DNA of 64,000 bases from the NCBI RefSeq assembly GCF_041146795.1, contig NC_135172.1:36441623-36505622 (forward strand). The letters run 5' to 3'. The notes under the pieces were generated by a model. The model was given only the letters and a program-made list of their open reading frames with translations, made no database searches and was not told the origin of the DNA. The translations under genes and the position numbers were made by a program. Shown one piece after another: positions 1 through 20,335 of the stretch (positions within the stretch are counted from its first letter, which is position 1; every line of letters begins with the position of its first letter). The DNA is from Maylandia zebra (taxonomy: Eukaryota; Chordata; Actinopteri; Cichliformes; Cichlidae).

Positions 1-1
1 A

Positions 2-5217
<5,216 letters not shown>

Positions 5218-5470
5218 AACTCGCTATTCCACCTCAAAGAGAAAAGAATTGATACAGCATTTTTCTTCCATCGGGATCCATTAACATTTCTGCAGTTTTG
5301 TAAAGGAGCCAAACCGAGACAGTCTACTGTTTGTGCTTGTTTCAGTTTGCTGTTTGGAGGCCAATGTGATGTTTATACGACACAAAAAAGGGTGATGGCA
5401 CATTGGTATATTAAAAAAAAAAAGATAGTAATAACATGTCTACTCATTTTCAATAAACAGCTTATTTATG
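5218..5470 (+). other. sec23b: sec23b 3' UTR with poly(A) signal
   Basis: The sequence after the sec23b stop codon holds an AATAAA at 5452-5457, which I take as the main polyadenylation signal. This would give a short 3' UTR of about 250 bases. A later ATTAATAAA near 5704 could serve a longer form. Confidence 0.65.
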
Positions 5471-5778
5471 AGAAATGTTTAGAGTTCTCCTCAACCAAAC
5501 TGTCCTCATATCAATAATATCCCTACTTCTGTTTAATATTTGGTATTACCTATGAAATGCAGAATGATTATACTAATACTTTCATCTTTTTTTTTTATAA
5601 AATATGTATCTACTGCATCAGACTGTGTATAAGGTTTAATAAGATGATTATTTGTGTCTGCTTTTGTCTATAGCTAAATTTGACATGTCTAGAAATGTTT
5701 TCATTAATAAATTATAATGGTACCACTTGTTTAAAAAATATCCGCAATGCTGTACCGTCTTGGTGCTGATTTCTTGTC

Positions 5779-6420
5779 CCGATCCAATCCAACTTTATTT
5801 ATACAGCACTTTAAAAACAACGTGGTTGACCAAAGTGCTTTCCAGTGAAAAACTGAGTTCGCTCAAAACAGTGTTCCTCCCTGTCCAAGATGTGTACATC
5901 CTCATCCTTGAAAGAGTGTCCACTGGCCTGTAGGTGTAAATAGACTGCAGAGTCCTGGCCAGTACACATCTTGGACAGGGAGGAACGCTGGTTTGAGCGC
6001 GGAGTCAAGGAGCCCATTTACGTGAAAAGGAAAAGACCATCTCTGAATCGAGGAGGGGCCTAAGGGTACGTCTATCGCCATCTTACAATGCTGTGATTGC
6101 AGCCATTCCCCAACTCTCTGTGAATGGTACTCATGGCCATTGATCAGTCGTTGTTGATCAGTGGTCATGAGAATTTGCATAATTAAGATTAAGGAACTGA
6201 CCTCCCAGCCCATTGTTCCTTCAGTGGGCTGGTTTCACTCATTATGCAAATGTACTGTTTATGCGATTTGGGGAAACCTGCAGTCAGCTGAGACTGAAGA
6301 AGTCACTTGGATGAGTGACGAAACATTTCTCCCTCAAAACGCTACGTCCAGATGAACAGAATCAACTTTTGGAGATTTACTTACCTGGATGATTGAGCAT
6401 CCATCAGGAAGATCTTAAAT
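5779..6420. mobile_element. Penelope-like element fragment, rearranged as inverted copies
   Basis: Two relics of the same reading frame point in opposite directions. On the minus strand, about 5960-5855 reads GQDSAVYLHLQASGHSF then KDEDVHILDREE. On the plus strand, 5962-6063 reads VHILDREERWFERGVKEPIY, then a basic stretch and a stop. This matches the tail of the GIY-YIG endonuclease region of teleost Penelope-like elements, as I remember it. The 25-base sequences at 5873-5897 and 5962-5986 are perfect reverse complements. 5779-5845 is a LINE/SINE-type tail (TTTATTTATACAGCAC). 6064-6420 looks like the 3' non-coding part. No intact reverse transcriptase is present. Confidence 0.6.
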
Positions 6421-7896
6421 GTTTTCTGTGGATTTTCTCTCCCTGAATAGTTCTGAGTAATGGAAGTGGGGTGTGAATGAGACACGGCGGGTCCAGAGAT
6501 CATAGTTTTGAGCCATCTTTATTGACTGCGGCTGCCAGCCGCACATGCATCACACCACAATGCAACTTGCAGCTCCAGTTACCTCCGTGCAGGTGCGTCC
6601 ACACGGAACCGCAGTCCACGCCCCACCACAGGAAGTTAATCAGTTCAGCTCAGCTGTGACTGAGTATGTTCTCTATGACAAACATTTAGATATTCTTTTT
6701 TAGAGTGTACTATAATCCTGTCCTATTCACTATCTCATTCTCCACAACCCAGGTGCACTGTCAGGTGTCTCCTGAACTCAAACTTTATTATATTGTACAG
6801 CTGTGTAAAACACTGTTGCTGTTTTTTGTAGAACAGGGAAACCGCATAGTCTTTCCTTGCACTTGTATATTAGGTGTAAAATCATGTTTTGTCATCAGCT
6901 CTGGATTTTCTCTTGGCAAACATGCTCAGTGCAGACACCAAGGTTCTTGAACAGAATAAAGAATACTCTTTACTGTCTAGCACTGCAAATATGAAAGGTT
7001 GCGTGCAAGTGTGAGCACTGGAATGGCATGAACCGTGCTGCTGCTACAGTCTACATCCTCTGTGCAGATTGGACGCAACACCCAATACCCAAACAATTGT
7101 CTTTTTTTTTTTTCCATTCACTGCTACTGTATGAAAAGCCCACATAGAACACAATCCCAATCATAAAACCACTCACACACCATCTACTATCACTGTAAGC
7201 TGATTTCAGAGCACCCAGACCGTATGATTTCGAGGATCAGTGAACGGCAGATTATGAAGACTAATCCTTAGGGGCTATCTGTTTAGAGGCACATTGTACT
7301 CTTAGCAGCTTTAAGTGGAAGTTGCTGTGGAAATACAAATGAATGCTGTGTCTGTCAAGAGCTTAGCCCTTACTATGTGCGCTATGAGACTGCATATGCT
7401 TTAAAGGTATTCATGACCAAATCAAAACATAAGTGCAATGACTTTTAATCTCTTTTGACATGGGTAGCTGTGCATACTATCAAAATATCCTTGTAAATCT
7501 ATGCATTTTGCAGTTAAAAATTGCTATGCTGCATGTATTTTGTGGTCATATAGAACACAGATATGAAATAATCTCCTGAAGGAAAATTTGTGTCTGTTAA
7601 TCTGTGTGTCTATATACTTGGTCATCTTGATTCGTGCAAAAGCTGTCACCCAAAGATGTTCCAAGGGACAAAAGAACATTACAATTGCTTTTAATGCTTT
7701 AGTTTTTTTCCTTTTTTTTCTCTTCTTCCATCAATGATAATTCATGACGCTTGTGCCCTAGGCTTAGGAAAAGCTGTAAGGAAATGTGCCAACTTCTTTT
7801 CTCCTATCGAATCCTAACATTTCAGTTGTATTTTTATATTCCAGCAACTAGAGAAATCCATTCTGGCTTCTGTGCCTGAAAGCTAAGATGTCTATG
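6421..7896. other. Intergenic DNA without recognised gene
   Basis: AT-rich sequence between the Penelope-like fragment and a Tc1 relic. 6480-6660 is more GC-rich and could be a fragment of an LTR or another repeat, but I see no paired ends or coding signal. The short open frames here have no recognisable domain. Confidence 0.5.
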
Positions 7897-8880
7897 CACT
7901 ACCAGTCGAAAGTTTGGACACACCTTCTCATGGTTTCTCTCGTGGTTTTCTTTATTTTTACTGCTTTCTACATTGTATATACAAACTGAAGACATCAAAT
8001 ATATGAAGCAAGATATATGGATTTACGTAGCAAGTAATTATATTTTAGATTATATTTTTGAAATAGCCACCCTACACTTTGTTGACGGCCCTGCAAACCC
8101 TTGGCCTTCTCTCGATGAGATTCATGATGTAGTCATCTGAAATGGTTTTCACTTCACGGTGTGCCTTTTCAGGGTTCATTTGTGGAATTTTTTGCCTTCT
8201 TAATGGGGTTGGGACCAGCAGGTGTGTTGTGCAGAAGTCAGGTTGGTGCACAGTAGACAGTCCTATTTGACAACTATTAGAATTCATATTATGGCAAGAA
8301 CCAATCAGCTAAGTAAAGAGAAATGACAGTCCATCATTACTTTAAGAACTGAAGGTCTAAAAGGGTAAAAAAAAAAAAAATAATTCATCCGAGTCACCAG
8401 CCTCAGAAATCGCAAGTTAACAGATTAGAGCCCCACACAGAGTTGTCTGCCACACAGAGTTCCAGCAGCAGACGCATTTCTACATCAACTGTTCAGAGGA
8501 GACTTCACGAATCAAGCCTTAATGGTCAAATAGCTGCAAAGAAACCATTACTAAGGAAAAGCAACAAGCAGAAGAGATTTGTTTGGGCCAAGAAACACAC
8601 GGAGTGGACATGATACCAGTGGAAATTTGTACTTTGGTCTGATGAGTCCAAATTTGAGATCTTTGGTTCCACCCGCCGTGTCTTTGTGCAACTCTGACAA
8701 GTTGAATGCATGGTCTCTACTTTCCTGTTTCCCACTGTGAAGCATGGAGGAGGTGTGATGGTGTGGGGGAGCTTTGCTTCTAACACTGTTGGGGATTTAT
8801 TGAAAATTGAAGGAACACTGAACCAACATGGCTACCACAGCATCCTGCAGCAACATGCCACGCCATCCAGTGAACAGCAG
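7897..8880 (+). mobile_element. Tc1-like transposon relic (plus strand, truncated)
   Basis: The left end CACTACCAGTCGAAAGTTTG is a typical Tc1-like terminal repeat of fish. A transposase start, MARTNQLSKEK, begins at 8291 and stops at once. An A-run at 8368-8381 sits where several hundred bases of N-terminal coding sequence are missing. The later part still reads RFVWAKKHTEW, LWSDESKFEIFG (first catalytic Asp) and [15 protein letters not shown], with frame breaks between. The region with the second Asp and the Glu and the right terminal repeat are absent. It cannot encode a working transposase. Confidence 0.85.
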
Positions 8881-8924
8881 TGACAATGTGTGAACTACCT
8901 CAGCTGCAAGATGATTTTTTGCAT

Positions 8925-10330
8925 TTAGTATCTCTTACAGCATCCTGACTATGACTGTGAAGAGTATGGCGACAACTGTGGACACAAGGTCAAAGCCAAG
9001 AACCCATGGACATGAGCAAATGCTGTATTTCCTTCCCTTAAGATACTCTGCCAGGCCTTTACTGCCTTCAGGTGTTGATTGTTTGTGACTCTTCCTCAAC
9101 TCAGTTTTGTCTTCAGTGATTGAAAGTATGCCATATGGCAGCGGTCCCCAACCTTTTTTGCGCCACGGAACAGTTTATGTCCGACAATATTTTCACGGAC
9201 CGGCCTTTAAATACAACAAAATAAAACCAGTACCGGTACCTAAGAAGAATTATTCATAACACACAGGAAAAGACCCAGGGAAACCGAGTTAACGATAAAA
9301 ACGCTTAAAAAAAATGATAAAACTCCTGAAAAGCATAAATTTCACACCCGAGCCTCAACTCTCGCGGCCTGGTACCAAACGACTCACGACCGTGGCTCGG
9401 GGACCGCTGCTGTATGGCCATGCCTCAAGAAACTCCTGGTTTGCTTTAACAGTATTCTTTAAGTCATTAGGACTGTAATCCCTTCTGAGCAGATAGTATG
9501 GACACTGCAGAATTAATCCTGCTACTTCTATCAGCAATCACATTATCAGTAAACACTAATGACCCGGTTCCATTGGCCCTTCCATAACATTGCCACCATG
9601 TTTGATAGATAATTTGGTATTCTTTGGATTATAAGCTGTTTCTCTCCTTTTATACACTTTCCTCTTCTCATCATTCTAGTTCAAGTTAATCTTGGTTTCA
9701 TCTGTCCAGAGATTTTTTTCTTTGCAGTACTGCACATGCTCTTTTAGATGTTTTCTGGCTAAATATAATCTTCCTGATCTTCAGTGTAATCACTGGTCTG
9801 CAACTTATTATGAAATCTCTGCATTTCCATTCATGTATGTCTCTTGATTGTAGACTCTGAAAATAATATACCTACCTCCTTGTGACATCCTCTCACTCCT
9901 GTTTGGTCACAGACGTTTAATTTGCAGGATATTTTGAAGCGGTAACCAAAGAAAAGAGTATTGTGATCATCCTTTTTGGCTCCCATTCCTGCTTTTCCAG
10001 GCTTTTTAGTGTTGCTGAGCTGACCACTGCATTCATTCTTTTTAAGAATGTACCAGATAATTGATTTGGGCACCCCTAAATATTTTGCTATCTATCTGAT
10101 TTTGACTTTTCAGGGTAATGATGTCCTCCTTCATTCTCACTGACATTCTTTTGGATTTCATCTTGAGAGTTCCAGGGAATAGCTGGATTAAACAATGCAA
10201 CTACAAGTACAACACTTGGAATTAACTCCAGATCTTTTATATGTCTAATCTGTCATAAAGTAATGAGGGAACTAGTATTTTTGTCAGTCATCTGTCTAAT
10301 TTCCTTTGAGCCTCTAAAAATGAGTATAAA
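8925..10330 (-). mobile_element. Older Tc1-like relic (minus strand), split by a hAT MITE
   Basis: Minus-strand fragments recall Tc1 transposase: NLWTDETKINLN near 9700, then NTKLSIKHGGN, LLIEVAGLILQCPYYLL and RRDYSPNDLKNTVKANQEFL, with stops and shifts. The short open frames at 9355-9537 and 9831-10073 are pieces of it. The MITE at 9139-9409 sits inside the C-terminal side. Outer limits are uncertain because no clear terminal repeats remain. Confidence 0.55.
9139..9409. mobile_element. hAT-type MITE (271 bp)
   Basis: The ends are inverted: CAGCGGTCCCCAACC at the left, GGGGACCGCTG at the right. The 8-base flanks are CCATATGG (9131-9138) and CTGTATGG (9410-9417), a 6/8 match that fits a decayed 8-bp hAT target duplication. 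There is no coding capacity. It lies inside an older Tc1-like relic. Confidence 0.75.
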
Positions 10331-11509
10331 AATGTTCATTATTCCTAAACAGTCAGTGCAATACTTTTGTTAAATCCCTTGGATTAAAGATGAAAGTCTT
10401 CAGTTTTTGCATACCAATGAGATACTTACATAGGTCTGCTAAGTGCAGTATTATACCACAGAAGTACTGCTATGAACCACTGTACATCCTGTCACTCCTG
10501 TTTGGCCACAGATAATTTGGCTAAAGTGAGAGTACACTACATCCATTCTCTGGATCTACTCTGGATCTACTCTGTGGTCTCCTCCTTGCTACACTGCCTT
10601 GCTACTTTTCTTTCTCTTCTGTGAGGGGGTTTGTTTTACAATAGTCATATTTACACTTGTGGCATAAGCAGATTTTGACTTGTAGATGGATTACTGTCCA
10701 TGCAGTGCCTCCCAAGATAAAAAAAAAAATCAAATCAAATAAAAAATATATATTTTGGAGAGTAAAACTATCTGAAATAGTATCTACTTTGATCACAATT
10801 TGTAATTAGTTGAAGTGCTTGAACAATTGTGCTTAGCCATTTGCCTTAATGCCCTAAACATTTGCCAGTGCTAACAAAGAATGAGAAATGCCATTCCCAA
10901 TGTGCACAAGTAAAAAAAACACTGCTTTGTTTTACATGCTTTGACAACTTCAGCTACCATCCAAAAACTGAAAGCCCTGGCTGTTCCAAAGTTATAGTTC
11001 CTAACCAAGAGTATACTTTAAAAAAAAAAAGCTGGACTTTAAGTACAAGAAAACTAGAGAACATCTATTTTGCTTAGCTTTATACTACGTTGATATGAAT
11101 ACTGAATCAGTCTTAATTTCCGTTGGTGGATGACGTGTGCATAGCAAAACTCTCTGACACATTTACGAACTGAATTATTGTGCTCAAAGTCTTGGTTGGA
11201 TGTGTGATTGGATTTCCCACATTACAGGAAAAGACTGGTTAACTTAAAAGCGTGGATTAACTTCTTGTCACGAGCTTAAGAGACGGCCTATGACCATCAC
11301 AGAGATGTCATAAGCAGTTTACCATACTGTAGACAAGTGCAGGGCCTTAAAAATGATTTGACTCCTGAGCTCTTAGTTTGTTGCACATTTTTCACATATG
11401 CAACAATATGTTTCAGATTGAAGAACTGTAGTGCAGAAAAAAAACAACCCAAATGAATACAAAATGCCATTTTTAAATGATGATTTCATCTATTAAGAGA
11501 GAAAAGTTA
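10331..11509. other. Intergenic AT-rich DNA
   Basis: No gene seen. It contains an imperfect local duplication (CTCTGGATCTA at about 10551-10571) and A-runs. The open frames at 10602-10796 and 10862-11077 are short, AT-rich and without recognisable motifs. Confidence 0.5.
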
Positions 11510-11718
11510 TCCAAACCTATGTGGAAAAAGTAATTGCCCCAAAAAACTAATAATTGGTTGTGTTACCCTTGGCAACAAGAACTGCAATCAAGTATTTGTG
11601 AGTCTTTCACATCATGGTAGGGGGGATTTGGTATTCTGTTCTTTGCAGAATTATTTTAATTCAGCCACTTTGGAAGGTTTTTTTAAGCATTAACTGTCTG
11701 TTTAAGATTATGCCAAAG

Positions 11719-11899
11719 TGTCCGTGTAGGTTCTTAGTTACCCAGGTCATTCTAGCCTAAGTAGCTTTGAAAGAAAATAACTAGACTTCTTAAGTTTTCT
11801 TGAAGACTTTTACTTCTCATCCGAGAAGAACTGAGGGAGCTTCTTGAGTGAAACGTCTTCGAGATACTACAAGAAGACAGTCGCTGCCTTTCCAATTTC
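11719..11899. mobile_element. 181-bp insert with 14-bp target duplication
   Basis: AGATTATGCCAAAG occurs at 11705-11718 and again at 11900-11913, directly flanking the insert. The insert has the CTTCTCATCCGAGAAG and GTGAAACGTCTTC motifs seen in many fish repeats that I associate with Penelope-like or SINE-type elements. The exact duplication shows retroposition into the Tc1 relic. Confidence 0.7.
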
Positions 11900-12240
11900 A
11901 GATTATGCCAAAGCATCTCAATAGAATTTAAGTGTAGAGCTTGACTAGGCTACTCCAAAGCATTCATTTAGGTGGACTTGCTATGGACTCGCCATTCTAG
12001 TCCTGCTATAAAACCCAAGTGTGCTATGCTTTATAGGGAACAAACTAATGGCTGGACATTCTTCTTCAGGATTTTATGGTAGCACATTCATGGTTCATGG
12101 TTATGCCTATTTAACGGGACTCCGACTTTCCAATAAACATTAAGCTTTTGTTTCATCAGTCCACAGAATATTTTCCCCAAAGTCCTGGGGATTGTTTTGG
12201 GCAAATGTGAGACGAACCTTTGTGTTCTTCTTGGTCAGCA

Positions 12241-12973
12241 GTCCTGTCATAGAACCCTCCAACGCATAGTGAGAGCTGCAGAGAGGATCATTGGTGTCTC
12301 TCTCCCCTCCCTCCAGGACATTTACAGCACCCGTCTCACTAAAAAAGCCCTTTGCATAGCGGCTGATCCCACGCACCCAATGCAAAGCTTCTTCAAGCTG
12401 CTGCCGTCGGGGAGGAGACTGCGGAGTCTCCAGGCCAGGACCAGCAGGCTGAAGGACAGCTTCATCCATCAGGCTGTCAGGAAGCTTAACTCCCTCCCGA
12501 TTCTGCCCCCTCTCCCCTCTCTCCTCCACGGTCTCACTGAACTCTGTCACACACACTCACACACACACACTCTCTGACTCACTCACTGGCCTGCACCAGT
12601 TACCAGTCACTTTGTGGAGCATTGGACTGCCATTACCTCATAAGACTTTGTGTTACACTATCTCATACCGTACATTACCAAATCTCCATTTGCACTATTT
12701 GCCTATTTGCACTACTCTGCCTGGTTTGCACTCAATGTCATTTACCCTTATATTGTATATTGTATAGCTTTCTTGTTATATGTAAAATTGTATTATATTA
12801 TTTAATTTTTTTTTACTTTAAAATATTTTACTTGCATTTTTAATCACTCTTATATTTAAATGTTCATTTTCTATTTTATCTAGGGATTGAGAGTAACGAA
12901 GTTTCTATTCTCTGTATGTCCTGTACATGTGGCAGAATTGACAATAAAGTTGACTTTGACTTTGACTTTGACT
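12241..12973 (+). mobile_element. 5'-truncated LINE fragment inserted in Tc1 relic
   Basis: An open stretch reads RIVRAAERIIGVSLPSLQDI, then STRLTKKALCIAADPTHPMQ, FFKLLPSGRRLRSLQARTSR and LKDSFIHQAVRKLNSLP. This is the C-terminus of a fish non-LTR retrotransposon ORF2 (CR1/L2/Rex1-type group; clade not settled). A 3' UTR follows with AATAAAGTTGACTTTGAC and (TTTGAC)n repeats at the end. The reverse transcriptase core is missing. The Tc1 sequence resumes immediately after. Confidence 0.8.
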
Positions 12974-13094
12974 TTTCTCTTTGGAATTCTCCCAATTCGC
13001 CATTTTTGCCCAGTCTCTTCCTTATTTTTGAATCATGAACACTGACATTAACTGTGTAAAGTCAGGCCTGCAGTTTTTTAGGTGTTTTTCTGGC

Positions 13095-13096
<2 letters not shown>

Positions 13097-13172
<76 letters not shown>
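13097..13172. repeat. (TG)n microsatellite, ~38 units
   Basis: Uninterrupted TG dinucleotides inside the Tc1-like relic; a likely polymorphic marker. Confidence 0.98.
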
Positions 13173-13173
<1 letters not shown>

Positions 13174-13330
13174 ATTAATTATCAACACATTCTGAATCTT
13201 TGGTAGTCCAGCCTCTCCTGGGAAGGCTCAGTACTGTTCCAAGTTTTCTCCATTTGTGGATAATGGCTCCCACTGTGGTTCACTGGAGTCCCAGAGCCTG
13301 TAACCCTTTGAGGACTGGTAGATGTCAGTT

Positions 13331-15047
13331 AAAGATTAAACCAACAACAACAAATGTTTTCCTCACGTCTTAATCATCTTTGATCTTATAAGGTGTTTAC
13401 TACCTTGCCCTGCTACTCTAGTATGACTAGCAGTTTGTTCATGAGTATTTGGGACACTCTGGTAAACATGCTCTGGCCTATTTTATCAGTTTTCATAGTC
13501 ATGTTGAAGTGCGGATTAGCTTCCCAGGCTGAAAATGACAGCATGTTGCTGAGCTAACAGAGATGGCAGGCCTATTTGCCCTCTTTTTCCCCTGGGGTTG
13601 TAAATATTTACTGTACAGTAAATATATACTGTACCAGTTTTTTTTTTTGTTTGTTTGTTTGATAAGCACGTTTCCGGCAAAATTCAGATTAGAAGTCATT
13701 CTCTGAGGACTCGGCACCTCGCCTCTAGAGTCTGCAGTTTTCTCTGCTTATATCAGTGAGCAGAGCTCAAGTCTGTTGAGCTCTGCTCACTTTTGATTTT
13801 GTCCGGAGCAGCTGCAGGCTCATCATCCTCCCCACATGACCTCCCTCTAAATGCAAGCGCGCAGGTCAGCTTCTCTGAAAACAAAACCAACTCTCAGAAA
13901 TGAAGGCAAGAAGTAGAAAGTGTTGCAATGAATTTCAAATGAACTCTTATGCAACTGAATTCTATTAGATTTCATTCATTTTAAGAACTGAATGAACTGG
14001 TGAGGACATCATAGATATTCTTTATTCATCTGTAATGTTTTAAGTCTGATACTCTTTTTTCAAACAAAAATAAATTAAAAATAATTCTTTCACTGAGTCT
14101 TCTTCAATTAAGATCGACAGATACACATCTGAAAACATTTCCTGCATTACATTTTTAATAAGTTTTAACAGCTTTTGCTAAGTTAATTGACTGATTATTT
14201 ACAGTTATTGTCACTGGTCACAACATAAAATTAACCGAAACTTCATGAGGTTCATTTATTGTTGAGTTTTATTTTTTTAACGTCCTCACGTCAGTAATTT
14301 TCATTGTGCTAAATAGGCTATTGTCCTCTAGGTGTAGCATTATTATCATTCATCTTAAGGCAAAATAGCCACTATTATTATATTAAAGAATACAGTTACA
14401 AAGTGGTTTCCAAATAGAGGACTATTGAGATGTCAGAAGAAAGTCTCTTTTTGCCGTATTGCTTTAAAATAGCTTGTTGAAGCTGAACTCTCCATGTGAA
14501 CTGTTTTATAGGTCTGAGATTTTTTTATTTTAATTTTCCGCTTCGTGAAAATACACTCACATATCCCTGAATAGCCTCTTACAGCTTTCACTTTTCAACT
14601 CTTGCTGCATCTTATTTCAACGTTTCCGTGGTAACTTCCTACGCATCAGTCTGATAATCGTCTTGCAGCTGATAAATTTTAGGCATGGAGGGAGGGGAGG
14701 CGTAAATGACCGCGAGAGGGAGTCCGGGAGAGAGAGCGTCATAAGAAAATCCTTGGTCAAACTTGGACAAATCCTCACGCAACGTGACATCCTATAGGGT
14801 GGACACTCGTGGGGCAGCGCGTGTGAAAATGACGGAAATGTGACATTTTGGCGCACAGCTCAGCTCTCTCGGAGATGATGTTTGCACTTTGTGCACCAGT
14901 GGAAGTTGTTGAAAACTGCCGAGTGCCGAATGTGATCATCGCCTCACCTGTTGTGCTTGGAAATTAGCTGCGGCTCGCGCGTCCCTCCTACTTCGCACCC
15001 ATGAACTTTTCGGAACGCCGCGCGCTGCCTCATCCTTTACGCAGACA
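13331..15047 (+). promoter_or_regulatory. gsg1l: gsg1l upstream region and probable 5' UTR
   Basis: 13331-14600 is AT-rich with no gene seen. From about 14680 the sequence becomes richer in GC and CG dinucleotides up to the gsg1l start codon, as in a vertebrate CpG-type promoter. I see no clear TATA box at a convincing distance, and the transcription start is not determined. Confidence 0.4.
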
Positions 15048-19108
<4,061 letters not shown>

Positions 19109-20240
19109 GTGAGAAAGGACAGTAGGTGGCAGCATTTCTCTTAATGTGGCATCTCATTGGACTGACGCATAGTTGTCTTTGGTAAGTTTTCACTGTGGGA
19201 CAAACACCTACAAAGATAACAGGCCGCGGTGTTAGCCCTGTCTGACACATTTAAGTACTGCCTTAATGAAAACCCATCATGAAAGTTTAAGTCATAGAAG
19301 TTTAAAGTTGGAAAATTGCAGCTAAAAGTGGACATGAAGGTGTTTTTTCTTTTGTGCAGCTTACCACGATGTAGATTTAAAATGTAATGTTAAGTGTATC
19401 TATACTGTTTCAAAAGAATGAGTGTCTCTTTAATGCTTCTAGCCTTATTAGACATGTTCAGTCAGAAAATCTAACTGGGTTTTCATTCTTGCGAATCAAA
19501 GCCATAAATGTATACTGCAAATGATGTGCCTGTTTACAGTATTTATGGTACTATTTATTGTAAAATAGATGTAAAGTTTGTACACAGCATGATTGTTGGT
19601 AATAATGTATCATTTTTCTTTTGAATGTTCACCTTGGCTAAGTTTGATGGTGTCATAAAGGTCAAACGATCATTTGCAAAACACTTTTGATGGACTAGAA
19701 TTTTTTTTTTTTTTTAAACTGGAAAGAAATTTACCGCAGAGAACAAAATTCCCATAAACACTATGGTAAATGGCCTGTATTTGTATAGCGCTTTTCTAGT
19801 CCCTAAGGACCCCAAAGCGCTTTACACAACCTGTCATCCACCCATTCACACACTGGTGATGGCAAGCTACATTGTAGCCACAGCCACCCTGGGGTGCACT
19901 GACAGAGGCGAGGCTGCTGGGCACTGGCGCCACCAGGCCCTCTGACCACCACCAGTAGGCAATGGGTGAAGTGTCTTGCCCAAGGACACAACGACCGAGA
20001 CTGTCCAAGCCGGGGCTCGAACCAGCAACCTTTGGACTACAAGGCGAACTCCCAACTCTCCAACACTCCAATAGTGCTAAACACTAGCACTATTGGAGTA
20101 ATCACAGTCAGTACACCACATTTCTAACAGTGTAAGTCATTTTCATTTGATGATTCTGCTTTAACTGGAGAAAAGTAGAAACTTCATGACGGTAAAAAGG
20201 CTCTGCGGAGTGTTTCAAGCAAGTATGATGACTATTAAAG
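19109..20240 (+). other. gsg1l: gsg1l 3' UTR (inferred)
   Basis: About 1.1 kb after the stop contains a SINE (19764-20077) and ends near ATTAAA at 20234-20239, the last plausible poly(A) signal before the convergent tmc5 gene. Earlier AATAAA-type signals are not obvious, so the SINE is probably transcribed in the mRNA. Confidence 0.45.
19764..20077 (-). mobile_element. tRNA-derived SINE (copy 2, in gsg1l 3' UTR)
   Basis: Same family as the copy at 774-1091, with scattered base differences. Direct repeats TAAACACTA at 19755-19763 and 20078-20086 flank it as a 9-bp target duplication. The tRNA-like head is cut short at about 20060 and followed by about 17 foreign bases, part of a perfect hairpin (20065-20099). 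Confidence 0.85.
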
Positions 20241-20335
20241 TTCCCCATTTCAAAATTGTGTTTTGATTGACTGTTACTTTCTCACCACAAAACACATCTG
20301 GTGTTTTTAGTATGATACAAATATAGAACACACAG

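Larger units (their letters stand above)
11510..13330 (-). mobile_element. Tc1-like relic carrying two later insertions
   Basis: The minus strand carries a common fish Tc1-like element. The left side is TATGTGGAAAAAGTAATTGC. The coding relic reads KKNTKVRLTFAQNNPQDF and then GENILWTDETKA, with the first catalytic Asp, near 12140-12240, and continues beyond the inserted LINE at 12975-13330. It is broken by a 181-bp insert (11719-11899), a LINE tail (12241-12973) and a (TG)n tract. No functional product is possible. Confidence 0.8.

Noticed and set aside
6477-6659. Possible LTR or coding fragment
   Set aside because: No second LTR, no TG...CA ends with duplication, and no recognisable protein motif.
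12140-12556. 138-aa minus frame opposite the LINE
   Set aside because: It fuses the antisense of LINE coding sequence to a piece of Tc1 relic; only the last ~30 residues are real Tc1 remains.
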